Part shown: positions 9,431 to 20,185 of the stretch, piece after piece
Numbering within the stretch: the first letter of the stretch is position 1
Layout of the letters: every line of letters begins with the position of its first letter
Assembly: GCA_004565275.1 (NCBI GenBank)
Contig: SDOX01000096.1
Location: forward strand, 1 to 38,309
DNA from: Nannochloropsis salina CCMP1776
Lineage: Eukaryota > Sar > Eustigmatophyceae > Eustigmatales > Monodopsidaceae
DNA length: 38,309 nt
Reading direction: 5' to 3'
Made by a program: the position numbers and the translations under genes
The notes under the pieces: generated by a model
Told to the model about the DNA's origin: nothing
The model's database searches: none
Seen by the model: the letters and a program-made list of their open reading frames with translations, nothing else

Positions 9431-9733
9431 CTATGTCTCGGCTGGCGGCTCCTCATCCTTTCTCGGTTGTCTTCCTTTTCTTCTGTGCGCTCGGGAAAAC
9501 CCTGCCTCCACTCTGACCTCCGCCGCTCCTGTCCCTCCATGGTCACCACTCCCTTCTTCCCGCCCCGGAAATTGTAACTCCCCATCCTTTCCCCACGTCA
9601 CCACCGGCTTTGTCTTTGATCCTGTGTTTAAATCTGCATGCTGGCTGACGACAACCACCGGCATTCGTCGCTGTTCTTCTTCTTGTCGTTGCATTTCTTC
9701 CAGCATCATCATTTCGTCCTGAGGTTGAAGAAG
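9431..9733 (-). CDS. Possible 3' exon of an unrecognised minus-strand gene
   Basis: A pyrimidine tract followed by CCTCAG at about 9734-9739 (minus sense) precedes an open frame that starts DEMMMLEEMQRQEEEQRRM and continues with a hydrophilic, charged tail to a stop at 9431. The composition (Met/Glu/Gln helix, then Gly/Glu/Arg-rich tail) looks more like coding than chance. I found no convincing upstream exon within 1 kb and recognise no family. It could be a gene remnant next to the retroelement fossil, or chance. Confidence 0.3.
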   Translation of the reverse strand, partial: LLQPQDEMMMLEEMQRQEEEQRRMPVVVVSQHADLNTGSKTKPVVTWGKDGELQFPGREEGSGDHGGTGAAEVRVEAGFSRAHRRKGRQPRKDEEPPAET

Positions 9734-10689
9734 AAATATGGCCAAACAAAATCAGACTTGTGGAGGACAAGAAAAGTTCACACGTGTGATGAAACTAATG
9801 GGTCCTTAGACTCATGAAAAACCATGTATCAGACACTTCGCGTGGTTCATTTTACCTCATGCCGATGCCACCGGTTCAACCGCCGCGTGACTGCGTACGT
9901 CCGCCTGTCTACTTTTCTCGTAATTTCGAAAGTAGGATGGGACAGCACCGCCGACGGAGGGAGTGGAAAGGGTTGAGGCGTATGCCTAGCGAAGATAGTT
10001 CGAAAGAGTTTAGAACGGGGGGGAAAGCGTGGTTGCATAAGAGTGATAGAGGCCGGGCCAGACTTTAACCTCCTGCGGCTTCAAGGTCGTCTGCAAAAAT
10101 ATATGCTCAATCCTGTTGAAAGCGAGATTATCTCTCAACTCAATGCAGAAGCCGTTGAAAAGGATGTAGCTCTACTTGTGCCGGCTGTGGGTGGTGGCAG
10201 TGTGTGTTATTTGTCTGTGCCTCAGGAATAGAAGGACTCCTACATGGTAGTCAAGTGGGGGGCGTGTCGGTCAGTTCCGCAATCCCCGTCTGCTCCCTAC
10301 CCTGCCATTGATAATGAACGCGCAACGCCACCGGGACATGCTACCGTGACGATGGTTAATTTTTGTGCACATACAATGCTTTTGCTGGTCATTTGCGGGG
10401 TGTGATCACCCTATCGAGGACAGCTACAGTCTCTCCTCTGTCAACTGCCTGCGCCAAGGCGGGCGCACTTGTTCGTCCCGCCCCCTGGTTCTAGTTTTCA
10501 CGTCGAGGTCGGCTCAAACATGAATTCAGGCAAAGATCTAACCAGTATATGTGAAAGATTGGCGGTCTTTAAAAATGGATCGGTGGGAATTCATCATTAC
10601 CGACGTCAACATAAAGTTTTTCCCTACTAACACTTCAAACCTCCTTCTTCCTAGGTACCTCCTGCTTTTTCTTTGTGTAGGGTGGCATC
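9734..10689. other. Stretch without a supported gene upstream of the MINDY-like gene
   Basis: A short plus-strand ORF at 10043-10231 has a helical look (NLLRLQGRLQKYMLNPVESE) but no recognised family and no supporting splice sites. The last 150 bases should contain the MINDY-like promoter and 5' UTR. Nothing else is seen. Confidence 0.45.
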
Positions 10690-11707
10690 ATGGATCAGCA
10701 GGCGATGCGAGAGGCGCGGCTCCGAGCATTGGGACAGCCCAATGGTGATTGTCGAGATACAGAAGAAAAATCGGCTGAAGTCGGACAGGCATCGCTTTCA
10801 GGATCGATGGCAAGGTCTGTAGTTCAGGCATATTGCACTTGCTCCCTGCTTCTTCTACCATTTCCTTGTATGCTGGACCTACCTGTATGCTCCATTCATG
10901 CCTGTGTGTGTCTCAATAAAGAAGTCCTCACGATATTCCTCCTTCCATCTCCCGTATCTACCCTGCTTCCCTCCCCATCGCGTACTCAGCCCCCGAGAGA
11001 GGGAGGAAGAGGGGTGGATGGTCGTTGACACCCCCGACTGCCCCGCAACCGCTTCTCCGGCCGCTGCCACTGCCACCGCTAGCCCCGACAGCGACAGTGG
11101 CAGCCTTTTATCGCAACCTCTCTCTGCCCATGACATGGACGCCCTCCGTGGGGTGCGTTTCTCGTTCCCGCTCTCCCTCCCTCCCTCTTTCCCTCCCTCC
11201 CTTTCCCACTGGAATTCTCCTCCCCTCCTTTCACCCTCCGACTCACGCCTCTTTCTTCCCTCCTTCCCTCCCTCCCTCTTTCCCTCCCTTCCTTTCTCGG
11301 CTCCTAGCTCCTCTGGCCTGCGGACGTGACCGAGGACGACGTCTCCCGCTGGCACACGCAGGGCTTCAGCTTCACGCCCTCCAGCCCGCCCTCTCCCGCC
11401 CCCCCCCTCCCCTCCCTCCCTTAGCTTCGGCCTCGCCCAGTCCCAGGGCGGGCCCTGTGGGGTCTTGGCGGCGGTTCAGGCGGAAATGGTGCGCCTCCTG
11501 GTCTTTGGCGAGGGAGGGAGGAGGAGGAAGAGGGAGGAAAATTATCGACGCGGAGGTGGCATTCTTGGATCTTTTACGTTTGCTCGATACATCCATTTGG
11601 TCCTCATCCTCCCTCCCTCCCATTCTCCCTCCGGGTAGGTGTTGGCGACAAAGTGGCCGGGGGCACAGTTCGACTGGGTGGACGGCACCCCTCCTAGCAT
11701 CGACTGA
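10690..11707 (+). CDS. MINDY-3/4-type deubiquitinase, internally deleted or mis-assembled
   Basis: MINDY enzymes are cysteine deubiquitinases that trim Lys48 chains. Exon 1 (10690-10814, MDQQAMREARLRALGQPNG), exon 2 (10990-11152) and exon 3 (from 11308) join in phase. Exon 2 is Ala/Thr/Ser-rich with EEEGWMVVDTPD and ends SAHDMDALRG. Exon 3 gives LLWPADVTEDDVSRWHTQGF, the conserved family start. The catalytic block FGLAQSQGGPCGVLAAVQ, Cys codon 11456-11458, lies one frame away, across a 9-C run at 11399-11407. After MVRLLVFG only about 130 bases of low-complexity sequence follow before VLATKWPGAQFDWVDGT and a stop at 11707, which resembles the extreme C-terminus of MINDY-4. The roughly 250 residues that should lie between, including the catalytic His, are absent. 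So it is a decayed gene, an assembly collapse in repeats, or a non-catalytic short form. Confidence 0.75.
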
Positions 11708-12136
11708 GAGATCGGGAGGAAGACGGGGGAGGGGGGAGGGAAGGAGGGAGGGGCTTTTTGGCGGGTAGACGCGAATTCCCAGAGGGCGGGGAATCAAGGA
11801 ACGGCATTAATCCTGGTTTCGGAGGAGGCCTGCTTGCGGACGATGGCATGATCATCAAAACGTGCTTATTCGCCGACTTTTACTTCGTTTCTTTTCCTTT
11901 TGTCTCGCATTTCATACCGGGTGCCCGTGCGCGTCACCTCCCCTCCGTCCTCCTCCCACCCCTGCCTTCTGACCGCCTCCCACCCCGGACACTATACCCC
12001 TATACTACAAAACTTTCCTGCCCTCGTGCTTCGAGAAGGCGACACAAGACAACGTCTTCATCCCCCGCAAATTTACATCCCGCGCCTCCTCCCCATCCCT
12101 CTCTTCCCCTCCTTCGACCTCCGTCATTGGCCCCTC
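11708..12136. other. Convergent 3' region between the MINDY-like gene and the dehydrogenase
   Basis: The 3' ends of a plus and a minus gene face each other. The sequence is pyrimidine-rich after 11930. The missing MINDY middle was looked for here on the plus strand and was not seen. Confidence 0.5.
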
Positions 12137-14539
12137 TTACTCTTCCTTGTGCCCCTTCCTCCCCCCCGCCCCCCTTGCAGCGGGACAGAGGCGGTAACGA
12201 CGGGAGCCAAGCCAGGTCAGGAAATGGACGAGTCGCTCCGGCAGCATCATGACGGGGCTCAGGAGGAAGCGTCCGTCCATCCCAATCAGGTACTGACGCC
12301 GCGGGCTGCAGGAAGGGGGGGAGGGGGGAAGGAAGGAAGGGAAGGAGGGCGAAGGAAAAAAAGGTGTCAATGATGTTGCGAGCAAGGCGTCGGTTAGGAA
12401 GCAATAGGAGAAAGCCTTGGCTGACTTCTCGTTTCCTTTCCTCCCTCCCTCCCGCTCCCTTTTATCCTCCCTCCCTCTTTCCCTTCCTCCCTCCCCCCCA
12501 CCTGTCGGCCGTGGTGGCGTGGCGAAGCGCCCGCAGGACATTGGAGGGGTCCCAGCTGGCGCAGGTCGTGACACTGGATGCGATCCGAACGATCTCCTCC
12601 TTGAAGGTCTGATGGAAGGAGGGCGGGACAGCGGGGGGGGGCGGCCCAGAAAGATTGTGAGCAGGTGGAGAGAAGCGACTTTCCTCCCTCCTCATGTCCA
12701 AGACCTCAGACCCCGAAGCCGTCAACACGCCAGAGCCCCCCCCTCCTTCCCTCCCTCCCTCCCTCCCCCCCTCCCTACCTCCCCATATTCCTCCTGCTTC
12801 TCCCGCTCCATCCCCTGGTACGCCTTCTCCACGCTCCCCGCGGCCGCGGTGACCAGGGCGGTGGAGTGGAAGGTCGGATTCAAAATAGGCACCCGGATGC
12901 CCCAGCACTCGAGCTCACTGCGGAGGGCGTGCCTGAGGGAGGGGGAAGGGAGGGGGGAAGGGAGGTGGGAAGGGAAATTGACCATCCGCTTCAATACCTA
13001 CCGCGTCGCGTGCAACACATGTCCATCCCGTGCTCGACTTCCTCCCGGTCTTGTTCCCTCCCTCCCTCCCTCCCGCCCTCCCTCCTGCCCTCCCCCCCTG
13101 CCTCACCCGAAGGCCTCGGCCGCGTGCTTGGAAGCGCAGTAGGCGCCCATGGAGAGCTGACCGGGCACCAAGCCGGCGAAAGACGTGACGAGGACGATGC
13201 GGGGAGGCTAGGGAGGGAGGAGGGAGGGAGGGAGGGAGGGAGTGAGGGAGGGGTACGTCCGTATGGGCACCGCGGCTGCGTGGTGAGGAAAGCACCGCAT
13301 CGATTTGGGGACGTAAGGAGGGAAGATGGGAGGTCTTACCGCGTCGCATGCCCTGCTTGCCCGTTTTTTTCAGGAGGGGAAGACAAGCCTTGCTGACGGC
13401 GATCATGCCGAAATAGTTCACTTCCATGATCTTGCGGAAGTGCTCCATCGGCATCCAATCCACCAGACCGGCGACGCCGATGCCTGAGGGAGGGAGGGAG
13501 GGAGGGAGGGAGGGAGAGAGGGAGGGAGGGAGGGAGGGGATGACTGGGGACCACAGGGATGAAGCGCAAAGTCCACAGAGAGGTGGGAAGGGCGGAGGGT
13601 ACCCACCGGCGTTGTTGACGAGGGCAAATAGCTCTCCACGACATTCGGCGCGCACCCTGTGGACCGCCGCCGCCACCTCGGAGGCCTGGGTCACGTCCAG
13701 GGAGAGGGGGACCAGAATGCCTGCGCAAGGGGAAGGAAAGGTGGGGAGCGCGAGGCGAGCAGGAGTCAGGAGATGGGGATCTCGCCGTTGCGTCAGGAGG
13801 GTCAGAGAGGGAGGCTGGCCAAGTGTGGCAGAAAAGGGAAGAAACAAGAGACAGTCCCGAAAGGTAGTGCGCCTTACCGTGCGCTGTGGCCTCTGGCGCC
13901 CTCTGGATTATCTGCTCACGGCCCTTGGCTGAGAGACAACCAGCGTACACTCTCCACCTCCTCCCCTTTGGCTCCTCCCTCCTCCCCTCCTTCTTTTCCT
14001 CCTCCAGACACGACAAACTTTCGGCGGCCAAAGCCATGGCCAAATCGAATCCGAAGCCCGAGTCACAGCCCGTGATGAGGATGGCTCGCTCCTCTCTCGC
14101 CTCGCCGTTTTTTCCCTTCATAAATAGGATCTTGGATGTAAAAAAACGACGCACGTGAAGCTGATCAGGAGGGATGACTTCGCGAAAGTGCCATGTAGAC
14201 TCTCCTCGTGTCTACTTTCCTTGACGCGTGCGGATGATATCAAGCGGTACTCACCAGACTCTTGACTTGCTGGCGTGCGAACGAGTAGATGGCAAAAAGG
14301 GTGTCGAGCACGGAGAAGAGGATGTGACAAAGGAGGTAGAAAGGGGCCATGGCGATGTAGAAAGCCCACACCACATACCAGGCGAGGTCAAAGAGGATGG
14401 GAAGGTGCAGCACATTGTTGGTGGCCTGAAGGAGGATGTCTGGTAGCTGGAGAAGGAGGGAGGAGAACGAGGCTTCCAAAAAGGAGAGATGCAGGCAGGT
14501 ATCAGGAAGTGAAGACATATTCATGGGAGGGTGAGGCAT
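12137..14539 (-). CDS. Short-chain dehydrogenase/reductase, retinol- or 17-beta-hydroxysteroid-dehydrogenase-like, with N-terminal membrane region
   Basis: NAD(P)-dependent oxidoreductase; the substrate is not predictable, but the relatives act on lipids, retinoids or steroids at the ER. Exons: 14539-14255, 14130-13878, 13720-13607, 13483-13340, 13207-13107, 12932-12779, 12608-12502 and 12305-12137, with consensus splice sites. Exon 1 encodes hydrophobic segments (LFDLAWYVVWAFYIAMAPF and onward), a likely membrane anchor; the start at 14539 is a guess among nearby ATGs. Next come the cofactor motif LITGCDSGFGFDLAMALAA, the NNAG motif, WMPMEHFRKIMEVNYFGM, catalytic Ser in VLVTSFAG and the Tyr/Lys pair in GAYCASKHAAEAFG. 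The C-terminal RRQYLIGMDGRF is typical of retinol-dehydrogenase relatives. About 23 charged residues are inserted before VYAGCL. Exon 4 meets exon 5 out of phase by one base; a 7-T run at 13364-13370 inside exon 4 is the obvious suspect. Confidence 0.87.
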
Positions 14540-15626
14540 GTATGGAACAAAGGAAATTGGCTTTTGTAAGAATATCGAGCGCTCATAAACCTCAACGCGC
14601 CATTCTTCAGGGAGGATTGTGGTGCTCCAATGCAACGTAAACTACCCTTTGCGAACATTATAAGACCTTTTTCAGTAAAGCCATGCACCTTTTCTGCTTA
14701 CCTCTTTTCTCCCCGTTCGTCACTTGCCTGTCTCCATTCATATCATTCCGTGTGGATGTACCTGTCGGGCTGTCGAAGTGGTGAAATTGCCGGACAAACA
14801 GCATCACAAGATCACAAGACGGCAAGTTTTCCAGCGACATACGTGTGTTCCTAAAACCACCACGCCCCCGAATCTTGTCGGGCAGCAAAGACGAACGACC
14901 AATTTCTCCGTGTTGAATAGGCGGCAAGTTCTTCTCACTTCTTTGCAGCTTTCATAGTGGTCGTCGCGGACGTCTTTACCAGTTTGTGGGACATCGCAGT
15001 GCGTGATAACCTCCTCTCTCCAATGACCCTCGCCCCCGGCGTTTCTGAAATTTGTGTTGCCTTGTTTACTCTAATTTACAAACAAATGTGGACAAAGATA
15101 CGCAATTTCTTAGGCAGATAATCGGATGAGTCCCCATTTCTCGCATCCGCTCTGCCCAGAGAGCTCATCCTGCACCCGTTCTTCTTCTTTCTTTTGCCGC
15201 GATAAGGAATGATGTTGGGAGTTAGACAGCACACCACGTAGTAATCCACCACGACCACAATAATCAAGAATGCTAATGGACGAGTCATATAACTTTGAAC
15301 GCTAACGTACGAGTGATTTATTTTTCAAGCTCGTCAAATTACTGGTGTGTCATCCTCCATCCCTCACATCCCCTTCGATTCCATGTCCTCTTTCCAACTT
15401 TACATACTCTACCCTCCGCGTGCCCTCACCATCTTTCCTCCTCCACTTAGGCTCAGTCACTAGTTCGCTACGGACGATAGGGATGGACTCGGACATTCAC
15501 GGGAGCAGCATGCTAGGACGTGGTTCGGGCTGACGACCACAATAAAAAAGTGACAGGGGGGGCTAGCTCCGTCACGTCTGTCAAGGGAAGGGCTGCATTC
15601 TCATCGCACCCAGTTCAAGGAGAAGC
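14540..15626. other. Intergenic region between the dehydrogenase and the light-harvesting gene
   Basis: It holds the dehydrogenase 5' side and the 3' UTR of the light-harvesting gene, both minus strand. It is AT-richer than the genes. Short ORFs (for example 15076-15288 minus, with one hydrophobic stretch) have no motif or splice support. Confidence 0.5.
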
Positions 15627-16458
15627 CTAGTTTCCGCTTAAGTTTTGCAATGCACCTTGGTGAGTGGAGACACCTTGAAGAATCATGCCTGCGGCAGCAA
15701 TCATGGCAAGGCGGCCGTTCTTCACTTCCTTGAGCTATAGAGGTTTGAAAAGGCAAGAATAAGATTTGTCATTACGAGCTACGAGCATAGAAGGCATATG
15801 GAACATTCTGCTGTTCAGACCTCGACAGCGGTTGTAGATGCTGTACGTCTCCAATACATCTTTGGGGGCCTCTCTTCTGGCATCGCCCCTCTACAATCCT
15901 CACCTGCAAGTCTTTGAACTTGGCGGGGTCCTTTCCAAAGCCCAGGGGGTCAAAGTTGTAGTCGCCGGGCGCTCGGTCCCCGTTTTGACGGCCCTGGGTG
16001 GTGGCGACACCCGAGATCACTTCCAAAATCGCAATAGCTACCACGGCCGCCCCCACGAGGGAAGGCTTCTCGGCATACACGGTCCAGAACGCATCCATTT
16101 GGCTCTTGGTGGAGGGGAAACCGGGGGCGGGTCCCACAGCCTCCACGAAGAGAATGCCGGCCGCGGCCATCATCCCGAGGCGGCAGTGCTTGAGTTCCGC
16201 CTCCCGCAACCAGTACAGGTCGATGCCGACTTCGTTGATCTCTGACAGGCCCAAGGGGTCGAAGCCAACGTCACCAGCCATGGACCCGTCCAAGTTCTTG
16301 GGCTTCATCAGGAAGGGAAGGGACTTGGATCGTTCCGCCATCATGGTAGTGCGGCCTCGCACGGCTTTCCCTGCGGAGGAGGCTGTGGGGAGGGCCACCG
16401 GAGCCACAAAACCAGCCGCGTATGGGAGGAGGGCAGCAAGAGCAAATACTGTCTTCAT
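15627..16458 (-). CDS. Chlorophyll a-binding light-harvesting protein (FCP/VCP-type LHC), plastid-targeted
   Basis: Binds chlorophyll and carotenoid in the thylakoid and passes excitation energy to the photosystems. Exons: 16458-15904 and 15734-15627, phase 0, 220 residues. The presequence MKTVFALAALLPYAAGFVAP is a signal peptide ending just before Phe-Val-Ala-Pro, the heterokont plastid signature, followed by a Ser/Thr/Arg-rich transit segment. Mature features: DVGFDPLGLSE, helix 1 WLREAELKHCRLGMMAAAG with the Glu and His/Arg pigment ligands, helix 2 AAVVAIAILEVISGVA with its Glu, YNFDPLGF, and helix 3 EVKNGRLAMIAAAGMILQG with the Glu-Asn-Gly-Arg core. The protein ends shortly after helix 3, as usual for FCP proteins. 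Which light-harvesting subfamily it belongs to (VCP, red-lineage LHCR or LHCX) needs a tree. Confidence 0.95.
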
Positions 16459-17687
16459 ATTACTTATTTGGTGAACTGTGGGAGTGTGGAAGGATGCTTT
16501 TAGTATTAAGTTGAATTTTGATCTGCTAAGGACTTCGTGCTCGAGGTTGGATTGGGAGGATTAAGTGGGCAACTGTCATCACAAACATCACGGGAACTTG
16601 TCTCATCGTAGTCCGAAGAGGGGTAATCAACCAATAAATGATTTCTACTCGAGAGTAGGACAACAAACAGTGTTTGTGCACGAAAAGCAGGCAATAAAAA
16701 AGGCTGCTAACGGGGGGCAGCCGGCAAGCGCGTTCGGACATGATCTGTTGGAACAAGAAGTAAGTTAGGGGCATCACTCGGCACTCAACAATCAACGAGA
16801 CGCCAAAAGCTGAAATTCCCTGACCGAGACCCCTGCTACCATTGACAACGATTCTTTGTCAGGCGGCCTTCCGTACTGGCCGCGCTCCCGTCGATAGTGT
16901 GCCCAAGACAAAGGCAGCAGAAGCCGGCGAACAAGGATTTGAGGTCAAGGTGGGTGTCGTTCGCGCCAAAATTTTAAATTTGTAACCGCAGGCTTCGCGC
17001 AATTTTCAAATAATTTGGGGAGCCGGGCGTTTTCCGATGGCCGTCTTCTAAAGGGGAGGGGGTTATCAAGAGGAAAGCAAAGGCAAGCGCGTGGCTTCGT
17101 TCTTCTTTTTTTTGCTTGGCATCCCTTGATTTGTGTAATTGGGAATTGGAGCGCGTCGGGGGCTAGAAACCAGAAGTACACATCGGACTATTACGATCGT
17201 GAAGCGTCGTCGTGGATTTGGCAAGTATTTTACATAAAGGCATGCATGCATACACTGTGCGAAGTCGAACATACTCGTGAGAGACTACATGCTTTTTCCG
17301 TCGACTCTGAATCCTCATCGCGCCAAACGAGTAAAGCACGCGTCCAATTATTTTCTTTTCACTTTTTCAAGAGCCGGAAGCGCAGGGCCTAGGAATTTGT
17401 ACCCGTCATCTTTCATTCTGCAACCAATTCCGGTCCAAGACAAAATAGAATTAACCCTTATCTGTACCATGGTGTGCCCTTGCAACGAAAAGAAAGGGCC
17501 GTGAAGCGCAGCCCCTTTTCCCATTGCTTCGTCGACCTTCTCGATCGCCATTCCGTCAAAATACACATTTCCTCTCCATCGGTGGAAAAGTTTTCTTCTT
17601 GCTTCACGTAAGCCTCCAAACTTTCTCTTGATCACACTTGTTGCTTCTCTACCCGCTGCATTTCCTCACACGCCTCATAGAGATAAT
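16459..17687. other. Light-harvesting gene promoter side, and 3' side of the small membrane protein gene
   Basis: The first few hundred bases upstream of 16458 should carry the light-harvesting promoter; no light-response element is claimed. An ORF at 17348-17635 minus has basic, partly coding-like composition but no ATG at its upstream end and no family. It is probably 3' UTR of the neighbouring minus-strand gene. No RNA gene is seen. Confidence 0.45.
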
Positions 17688-18470
17688 TTAATCTTGGGGG
17701 TCTGTCTTTCGACGCCAATTCTGCAGGATTGAGAAAAGGAAGGGTGTATCAGGGATAGGGAGCCGTACGGGATGATCAACTTGTATGTGTCATACACAAG
17801 GAAGGGAAGATGGAACGGTTTGCGCAAAATCGGTGAGAGAGCGACAGAAGGGGGGATATCCATCACAAGGTCTTACGTTTGGGTCGGGGTCATAGACAAA
17901 TTGAAAATCTTGAAAAAGGATGTCGACGATGAAGATCATCCCTGCAAAAATGATGAAGACGGTCTGCGAATGGACAGAGCGAGGGAAGACAGAGGACCGG
18001 AGAGGAATATCGATGAGGATTGTGAGCCTCTCTTCGGCACGATAAACTCGACACTGCGCCCGCCAGACTCAAGACATGAATTTTGGCTCTCCGAAGTTGC
18101 AGAAAAGCATTCCACACAAGGCTTTGACAGGTCAATGTGGGCAAGGGTAAATACACCTCCAGCCTGTATTATCTCCCACGCACGATATGACCGGCGTGGG
18201 AGGATACCTGAGACAATATACCAGTAGACGCGACAATATATTACAGGAGTGCGTGAACATACGTACATAGTAGATCCAGATGCTCTTCCGGGTGAATATG
18301 GCAAACATAAAGAGAAGGGCCAGGATGAAAAGCTGCAAGTAATGCCGGCCTTTGAGGACACTGCTTTCACCCATGACCAACCACCCTGCTGCAGCTGCTG
18401 CGGCTGCTCCTCGCACTAAGACTTGTGTGGCAGCTACTGCTAATGATGGATGCCACACGACCGTGTGCAT
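17688..18470 (-). CDS. Small two-helix membrane protein, function unknown
   Basis: Three exons, 18470-18267, 17963-17877 and 17720-17688, each a whole number of codons and bounded by clean GT/AG sites, predict 107 residues. The N-terminal 35 residues are Ala/Val-rich (LVRGAAAAAAAGWLVMG). Then come two likely membrane helices, LQLFILALLFMFAIF and TVFIIFAGMIFIVDILF, separated by the basic turn TRKSIWIYY. A short polar tail has DPDPNNWRRKTD. Both helices coincide with exon ends, and the phase agreement across three exons makes this a real gene more likely than chance. I recognise no family. The start ATG is the first in its exon; further upstream exons are possible. The C-terminal Arg-Arg-Lys cluster leaves topology and compartment open. 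Confidence 0.65.
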
Positions 18471-19599
18471 TGGCGTGAAAAGAAAAGAGAAAGGTATGAG
18501 CGACTCGGATAAAGGGGCGGAAGGGAGTTGAGGACGGGGTTGACGCTTCCACCTCCTTCCCTCTCTCCACCGACGTCCACGCCAGAGGTAGGCATCAGAA
18601 TACAACAGGGAAGAAGGAGATAACGATGGCGTGAGACTTCGGTGGCCACGGTGCGCACCCGACATCATGTCGCACAGGTGAGAATCTGGACCGTCTCGGC
18701 TTCTTGCCAGTTGCACCGAGGGGGATCTCAACGATTGTGTCTCAACTCAGTGAGTGCGCTTGCGAAATGCACGGCGTGTGAGTCTTCAATGATCTGATAC
18801 ACACACACGTTCCCGATGGGACGCGCAACTTTGGTCAAATGTCTGGATCCTGCTTGTTTGTCTGACCTCTCTCGCCGGCGGCCAGCGTCATTGGGCGAAG
18901 GCCCAGACGAAAGGGAGACTGGAGCGAGGGCCCCCCAAAAGACGCGAGATTGCATGCTGCTCCAAAACACAGTGCATATCTATGTAAGAATACGAACACT
19001 CTCCAAATGTGTGTACAATCAACAAAGTATTCCTCTCAAGAACATGAAAAAAAATCAAAATTTGTCTTGTGAAAGGCAAGGGGGGGAGGCCTTGCAAAAG
19101 CAAAGTGCTAAGTTCGACATTTTTTTTTGGGTAAGAGACTATCCATTACCGCATAAAGAAGTGTGTAGGACGCCGTCATACATTTTCATGTGTCCGTGAA
19201 GGAGATCACTTGAGGGTAAAGGACGTATCAGGCAATAACCATCGCCTTTTCATCGATATTGAAGATGGGCCACCGTCAGCGGGAAGAAAGCGAGTTTGCA
19301 ACATGAAGCAGGTGGATAAATTTTGCAAGATTTTCTTTCTTTTATTTCCTCTTTCATTTCTGAGATCGTTCCCATGTTTTTTCCACCCGAAAACAATCTC
19401 CTCTTCACCTCATCGAACAGTCTCCTATCGCTGCCGTATATTCTGTGATCCTTTTATTAATTTAATTACACTTTACTCTTACACGCTTCATTCAAAGCTG
19501 ATGGTCATCCAGCAACATCTTTCCTCGCACATCGCCTCTTCAATGCGCCTTCGCACCGCCCTCTCTTTTCCGCCTTCTCCTCAGCACTGGTGAAAATTG
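18471..19599. other. Intergenic stretch without a supported gene
   Basis: Upstream of the small membrane protein gene and downstream of the F-box-like gene (both minus). Only short ORFs without motifs occur. Sequence around 19320-19500 is AT-rich and looks non-coding. Confidence 0.5.
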
Positions 19600-20185
19600 A
19601 CGATTTGGACGCTACTCCACCACCACCAGTGCCCCGCAGGGATACCCGGAACAGGCGGGACGAAGAGTTCGAGGGCCTCTGAGAGAGCGAGGAATGGGAA
19701 GGACGAGGAGGACATGGATCAGGGATCTGAACCGCAGTCAAGGGGACATGGCCGTGGTGCATCCAGATGCTTTGCCTCCTCTTCCCTCCTCCTACCTGCA
19801 ATAGTGCTCTTGATGGTGCTGTCCAGGGCCTCCACCAGTCCCAAGGGAAGTAGAGGCGCCTTCTGTTGACAGGCTGGGACTGGGTTATTCCGAGAAAGCT
19901 CCGAGGAGCCCGTGGATAGAGGCGGAGGGGGGGAGGAAGAGACGAGAGGAGGAGGAGGGGGAGAATGGGAGGAAGGGGAGACGGGCACCGAGGAAGAGGG
20001 AGCGCGAGTGACGTACAAATCGATGAGAAATGCGATGGCGCTGCGCCGCCTGGGGGGATGGGAAAGAACAGGGGCCTCAGGGATGATGGAATGGAATCCT
20101 CCTGCCAGTCTCCTTGATTTCAGCCCTGGCATCCACGTGCCCTCTGTCCCGCCCTCCCCACCGCCCTTCCCCCCACCCCTCCTAC

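Noticed and set aside
10043-10231. A 62-residue plus-strand ORF as a small gene or retroelement piece
   Set aside because: It has a helical look but no motif, splice site or matching family.
11025-11768. A 247-residue Pro/Ser-rich plus-strand ORF
   Set aside because: It is a shadow of the MINDY-like gene in another frame; its composition reflects CCCT repeats.
17348-17635. A 95-codon minus-strand ORF with basic composition
   Set aside because: No ATG at its start, no splice partner and no family; it probably lies in the 3' UTR of the small membrane protein gene.
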